From NCBI GenBank assembly GCA_025403435.1, contig CM046338.1, forward strand, positions 25,588,281 through 25,652,280: DNA of 64,000 nt, in the 5' to 3' direction. Below the pieces are notes generated by a model that saw nothing but the letters and a program-made list of their open reading frames with translations, was not told the DNA's origin and made no database searches. Below, one piece after another: positions 59,360 through 64,000 of the stretch (position 1 is its first letter; each line of letters opens with the position of its first letter). This DNA comes from Artocarpus heterophyllus (lineage: Eukaryota; Streptophyta; Magnoliopsida; Rosales; Moraceae). The position numbers were made by a program, and so were the translations under genes.

Positions 59360-62300
59360 TGTGATACCCAGAATTCTCACATGCTAATTAACGAATGTAT
59401 TGCATGATTTTATGATGATATGCGCATGATTTATATGTTGATTAATTATTTAAAATGCATCATCATATTGATAGTGTGCATTAAATACTATATTATGTAT
59501 AATGTATTGTAATATGACAAGTTTCTCAAAAGCAGATCCGGTAAGTGTTATAATGGAAAGGAAGTTGAAATAATGATATTTAGGGATTACAATGGATTTA
59601 ATGGACAAAGGAGCTCAATTATATCTATAAGGTACAAGATTCGAGGGAAACTGGTCACTTTTGACCTAAATAGAGAGTTTTAGTATAAGTTTTGTTAACA
59701 GAAAGGATCCATGAATGATGTGAGATCTCTGATGAAGATGATGATGTATAGCTATGAAAACAATAATGAGTGGAGGATGTGAGTTTCACACAAGTTTCTT
59801 GGTTAGAATGCTCTCGAAAAGACTAAATTACAAAATTTTTGATGTTCGGATTTTTTGGTCATGATTAGGGTATTTGTCAGGTTGTAAATGGCTTGAGAAT
59901 TTATTATTCCATGTTTGATAATTTGTAGAATAGTTCTAGAGGAATAGATAAAGTTTGGATAACAAACGGTTAAGAACTCAAAGATTGAGTTTGTAGTGTA
60001 CCAAAATTTTGGTGTGAGCATACGCACCAAATTTGGTAGGCAAAATGATTAGCCACGACTATTTTGTACTTGAGCTTTTGTATGAATGTTTAACACCTCA
60101 TTAAGGAGGTAAATATGCTGAAATAAGGACACTAAGCTAGCTAAGGTGAAACCACTTCATGGTGAAGTAATTTAAGGTGTGTTCTTAGTTGTCTAAAAAG
60201 CTTATAAGCAACTAGGTGCCATTTTTTAGATTTAAAAACTCTAATGTCTAATTCTTCAAGCTCTAAAACTTCATTTCCCATCTATGTTTTGATAGAAAAA
60301 GAAAATTCCTTGGAGGTTTGTTCAGTTTGGGTGCCAAATTGTAAGAAAAACCTAACGGGGTCAAGGAACATCCCCATAAAAGGGTTTAAGTAAGTTCAAT
60401 TGGGAAGTGATGGTTTCAAGTTCATTTTTGGTGCTATCCAGAATCAGACATGTGAAGTACCGAACCCCACGAGAGCTTTATTGACAATCTTATTGAGTAA
60501 AGTAAGTAGAATTTCACATGTACCACCATAATTGTTGTGCATTTAATGTTGTGAATTGATATGTGAAAGTTATATGCATTGCACTACATGTTGTGATTTA
60601 AAATATACGCTAGCATGCAAAGAATTATGAAAAATGTAAAATTGATTATACCGGTGAGCTATGATGAGACTCTAAGCGTCTGGGACGTAATAATGTGAAA
60701 CTTATAAGCATTTAGGACGCAATGATGTGAAACTTTTAAGCATCTGGGATGCAATGATGTGAAACTTTTAAGCAACAAGCAAGCAACGATTAGGCATCTG
60801 GGATGCCATGTGAGATTTTAAGTGTCTAGGACGCCAATGATTTAAGCATCTGGGATGTAATACTTTCCCCTTTAGGAAACACCAAACAATGTGCACACTA
60901 CGTTAAGAGTATGAAAGATATAGTGAAGAGTAAATGAAATGAAATGATGATAGAGAGAAAAGTTAAAGAGTAAACGTATATTAATTGAGCTCATTCATTC
61001 AAATGCTACTCATACTTGCATAATTCTACTTACTGGGCATTAGCTCATTCATTTTTATGGTGATGCATATGAGGGCATGTCCTAGTACTAGCTAAGGACT
61101 AGATGGTTCGTTGGAGTGCTCCTGATGCTCAAGGCTAATGTATATGGACTAGATGACCTATTATTTTGTAGTGATGATACTGTAAAAGTGTATATTTTAC
61201 AATGCTAAAATCATTTATTTATGCTTTTATTTCTTATTAAATCTTCTAATTAATAACATTTTTGTGTTATTAAGTATTTTTGTGTCTTAGTGTAAAAATA
61301 TGTTAAAAATGTATTTTTAGTGTGTTTTTATGTTTAATAATATTTTTGGGAATTTTTAGTGTTGTTTTGGTATGTTAAATATGTGTTTAGTTTGTAAATA
61401 GTCAAAACCATAAAAATAATGCGTGATTATTTTACTTTGAGTCTTAATGTGTTTTATAGTGTCTTTCTAGTTTGTAAATATGTTCTATTATATTTTTTGT
61501 AATTTTTAAAAATATTTTTAAGTCTTTAAAAATGAAATCTATGTCAAACCAAAAGAGACTAGAAATTTTTGAAGTTTGTAATTATTTTGGTGTGTTTTAT
61601 TGTAAAATAAATATTTTTTAATAATTATTGTAAATATTTTGTATGTAAAATAATTAATTTTAGTGTAGTTTGTGAATTTTAGATTTTTAATATTGGAGGA
61701 AAAATGGAGCAAAACTGCATAAAAAGGGGCAAAAACAGATCTTAAATGCTCAGGAAATTAAAAAAATTAAAAATCAAAATCAAAAGGCGTGGCATCTCTT
61801 GGACCATCAGCTCGCGTCGCAAAGTGTTCGTAGCTGTCCACGTGTTCTGCGCATGTCAAGAGCCTTGTAGATTATCTCGAATTGTGTGTGGCGCTCTCCA
61901 CGTGTAGTTTTTGCTTTAAGATGTCGGATCTGAATACCTTGACAAATCTAACTGGTCATTTTTAAGTCGTTTACTTCTATTTGCGTAGACTTGATCCAAG
62001 CCATAGCTCTAGTTAAGGGTCAGCTCATCAGCGGTCCTCGCGTGTTCCTTTCTGTACTACGAAGCACACGATTTTGAGTAAATCATGCATGGTGAGGACG
62101 CGTTTCAGCGTGAAAGAAGGAAAAAATAATAATAAAACTCTTTACGTGATTCTTGTGAATCAGTTACAGTGGGAGCCGGCTAATGAAAACAAATAATAAT
62201 AAAAATAAAAATTAAATACAAAAATTAATAAAATATTAATAAAAAATATACAATATTTAGTAAATTGTAGTTGTACTACTCTAAATAGGGGTTCTCCCCC

Positions 62301-63686
62301 TTCATACATACCTTTCAATGGCCTTCGGGCCTTTTCCTTCTCCCTTTTTTCTTCTTCTTTAACTACTTGAGTTGGACTCAGTAGTATCCTTTTAGGGTAG
62401 AGATACTATTAGAGTACTTCCTCAACTCTACTAAAAATAATAAAATAATGCCTAAATTAGTGTAGAAAGTTTAATAAGGTAAAGAAATGATCTTGTATGT
62501 ATAGTATTATGATATGGATTTTATCTCTATACTGTGTTGTAATGTTTATATTTTTGTGGAATAAATTATATTTCTATGTTTTTGATAATTATTGTTGATG
62601 TTATTATGCTGCCCAATTATTGCATAAATTCAGTCATGCTTTCTTTATGTAATTTAATTGTATCGCATAATTAATATCAATAATATTGCAGTCATGCTCG
62701 TTTATTAAGTTAAGTTTCTGCTACATTATATACATAGACTGACACTATCAATGCTTGGTAATGCTTTATTTATTGACGATAGAGGATGGCATAGTATATT
62801 CTTAAACCAATAAATAAGATGAGTTGCTACCAAAATTAACGCAATAATTTATTCCATCAAAATATATTAATTTTTATTTGTTATTATTTTTTCTATCTTA
62901 AAATTTTGTTAATTATATAATTATAGTGACAGCAGTTATAATTTTCATAGTTAGCGCACCTAATTATTAGTGAGAGATGATTATTTTGCTACTTTTATGG
63001 GAAGACCCTTACTGCATTATGACTTGCTATATTGTCACTCTTGGTTAACTTATAAAAATAGTAAAAGTGCTTGCAATTAATGAGAAAGGATATAATAAAT
63101 TAAATGCTTTAGATAATTTAATTAGAGTTAAAATTCCATACCAGTTACAAAACATACAAGGGATTCTCAAAGCTTCACTGTTTTAATTTTTTGTGTTAGA
63201 TTTTAAATTGAAAAAATAACAAAAATATTTCTTTCATTTTAAACTTTATTTTAAAAAACCGCTTGCCTTTTTGAATGTTTATTTTTAACAATCTCCTAGT
63301 TACAAATTTTTTACCTCCTTGTGGATACGACAACCTTTTTATACTACAAACGTTCATCGTTTAAGAACAGCATTTTAGGCGACACCATCATGTGGTCTTA
63401 TTGAATATGAATTCTTGGTAAGCCAGAGGGATTATATATGGTACACGACTAAGCCTATTTTTGAGAGATGTATTATATTATTTATATTTGGCCAATCATT
63501 TAGGGTGTATTACATATGTTTTGATATCTTCATTAATTAAAACTTTTTAAAAATTCAAATTAACAACCGTATTTTTATACACCTTTTGAATGACATGTTA
63601 AGGTTAACATATGTAAAAAGGTAAAACGTAATACTACTTAACGTAACTAGATGGGTCTTTTAGGATTATGTTAGGTGGGGGTTACA
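59360..63686 (+). mobile_element. Gypsy LTR-type insertion (4327 bp), perhaps with a nested LTR
   Basis: It begins TGTGATACCCAGAATTCTCA and ends GGTGGGGGTTACA with a perfect CAAAG duplication (59355-59359 and 63687-63691). The Tat integrase frame resumes directly after it. The motif ACTTACTGGGCATTAGCTCATTC near 61029 is typical of chromovirus LTRs. From about 61190 to 63400 the text looks foreign, with a TGTGGATACGACAACC end region as in Tat/Athila LTRs, so a second LTR may be nested. The inner borders are not fixed. Confidence 0.7.
60665..60875 (+). repeat. Short tandem repeats in the LTR
   Basis: About seven degenerate copies of AAGCATCTGGGATGCAATGA, often followed by TGTGAAACTTTT, recur every 30-40 bp. 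Confidence 0.75.
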
Positions 63687-63806
63687 CAAAGGGTACTATA
63701 AGAGGTCCACGCATGAGAATGTGGAGAACACCAAGGAAAGAGGCAGCTCTATTGGCAAGTCTTAGAAATGGGATATTATTGGCCCCACCATGGGGAAGGA
63801 TACTTT

Positions 63807-64000
63807 TGTTGGAAAAATAGCACTGCAACGGAAATTTTAAAAATTTTATATCAGAGTATTTTTCAAAATGCAAGTTTGACATGCTATATGCATAAATTAA
63901 CCAAATCTTACTAACCTTTGAATGCCGAAGAACTCCTGCAATCCGTGAAGAGAAGTAACATTCCAGAAGAGCCTCAACCAGCTGGTCTTCTTTGCTATTC
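63807..64000 (-). mobile_element. Second copy of the 53.0-kb LTR family, cut by the window end
   Basis: From TGTTGGAAAAATAGCAC to the last base this matches 53040-53232 with scattered differences, in the same orientation, including GGTCTTCTTTGCTATTC. It interrupts the integrase remnant of the Tat-type element. Whether it is solo cannot be seen. Confidence 0.8.

Larger units (their letters stand above)
48599..63806 (+). mobile_element. Ty3/gypsy Tat/Ogre-type element, decayed and heavily invaded
   Basis: A long plus-strand gypsy relic runs from about 48.6 kb to beyond the window. Its gag, protease, reverse transcriptase, second (archaeal-type) RNase H and the zinc region of integrase appear in order but are separated by three LTR-type insertions at 53040-55051, 56116-58078 and 59360-63686. 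The presence of the extra RNase H and the RT sequence style place it in the Tat/Ogre lineage. Its exact left border is not clear, and its right LTR lies outside the window. Confidence 0.82.

Noticed and set aside
60665..60875. Regularly spaced repeats as a CRISPR-like array
   Set aside because: The repeats are degenerate, the spacers are themselves repetitive, and the setting is a plant LTR.

Overview
This is nuclear DNA from a flowering plant, almost certainly a eudicot. It carries one TIR-NB-LRR (TNL) immune receptor gene, a class missing from grasses, set in AT-rich DNA crowded with Ty1/copia and Ty3/gypsy retrotransposons, solo LTRs, CACTA- and Mutator-like elements and MITEs. The species cannot be named from the sequence.

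The only convincing host gene lies on the minus strand from about 31.07 kb down to 5.76 kb. I reconstructed eight exons by hand from splice signals and phase: TIR (30590-31065), NB-ARC (16252-17272), two LRR exons (9988-10263 and 8898-9878), three exons that each carry a post-LRR C-JID-like domain (7974-8744, 7281-7879, 6206-7151) and a tentative tiny last exon (5755-5790). All phases match, no internal stop appears, and the predicted protein is 1701 residues. The gene spans 25.3 kb because intron 1 (13.3 kb) and intron 2 (6.0 kb) hold decayed copia elements, both in the opposite orientation to the gene. The NB-ARC motif normally read as MHD is MHG here, and there are three tandem C-JID-like domains instead of the usual one.

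Left flank (1-5.75 kb, downstream of the gene): a fold-back/Mutator-like repeat cut by the window edge, a 528-bp palindromic CACTA MITE with a 3-bp target duplication, a 2.17-kb solo LTR with a perfect 5-bp target duplication, and a 470-bp inverted-repeat MITE just beyond the stop codon.

Right flank (31-64 kb): a short promoter region with a TATA box and a W-box; a CACTA-like relic holding a higher-order tandem array split by a 4.2-kb solo LTR; a boundary triplication leading into a minus-strand Ty3/gypsy chromovirus (40.26-48.60 kb); and, from about 48.6 kb to the window end, a decayed plus-strand Tat/Ogre-type gypsy element interrupted by three LTR-type insertions with perfect 5-bp target duplications and a fourth that starts at 63807. 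No RNA gene, CRISPR array or intact transposon ORF was found.
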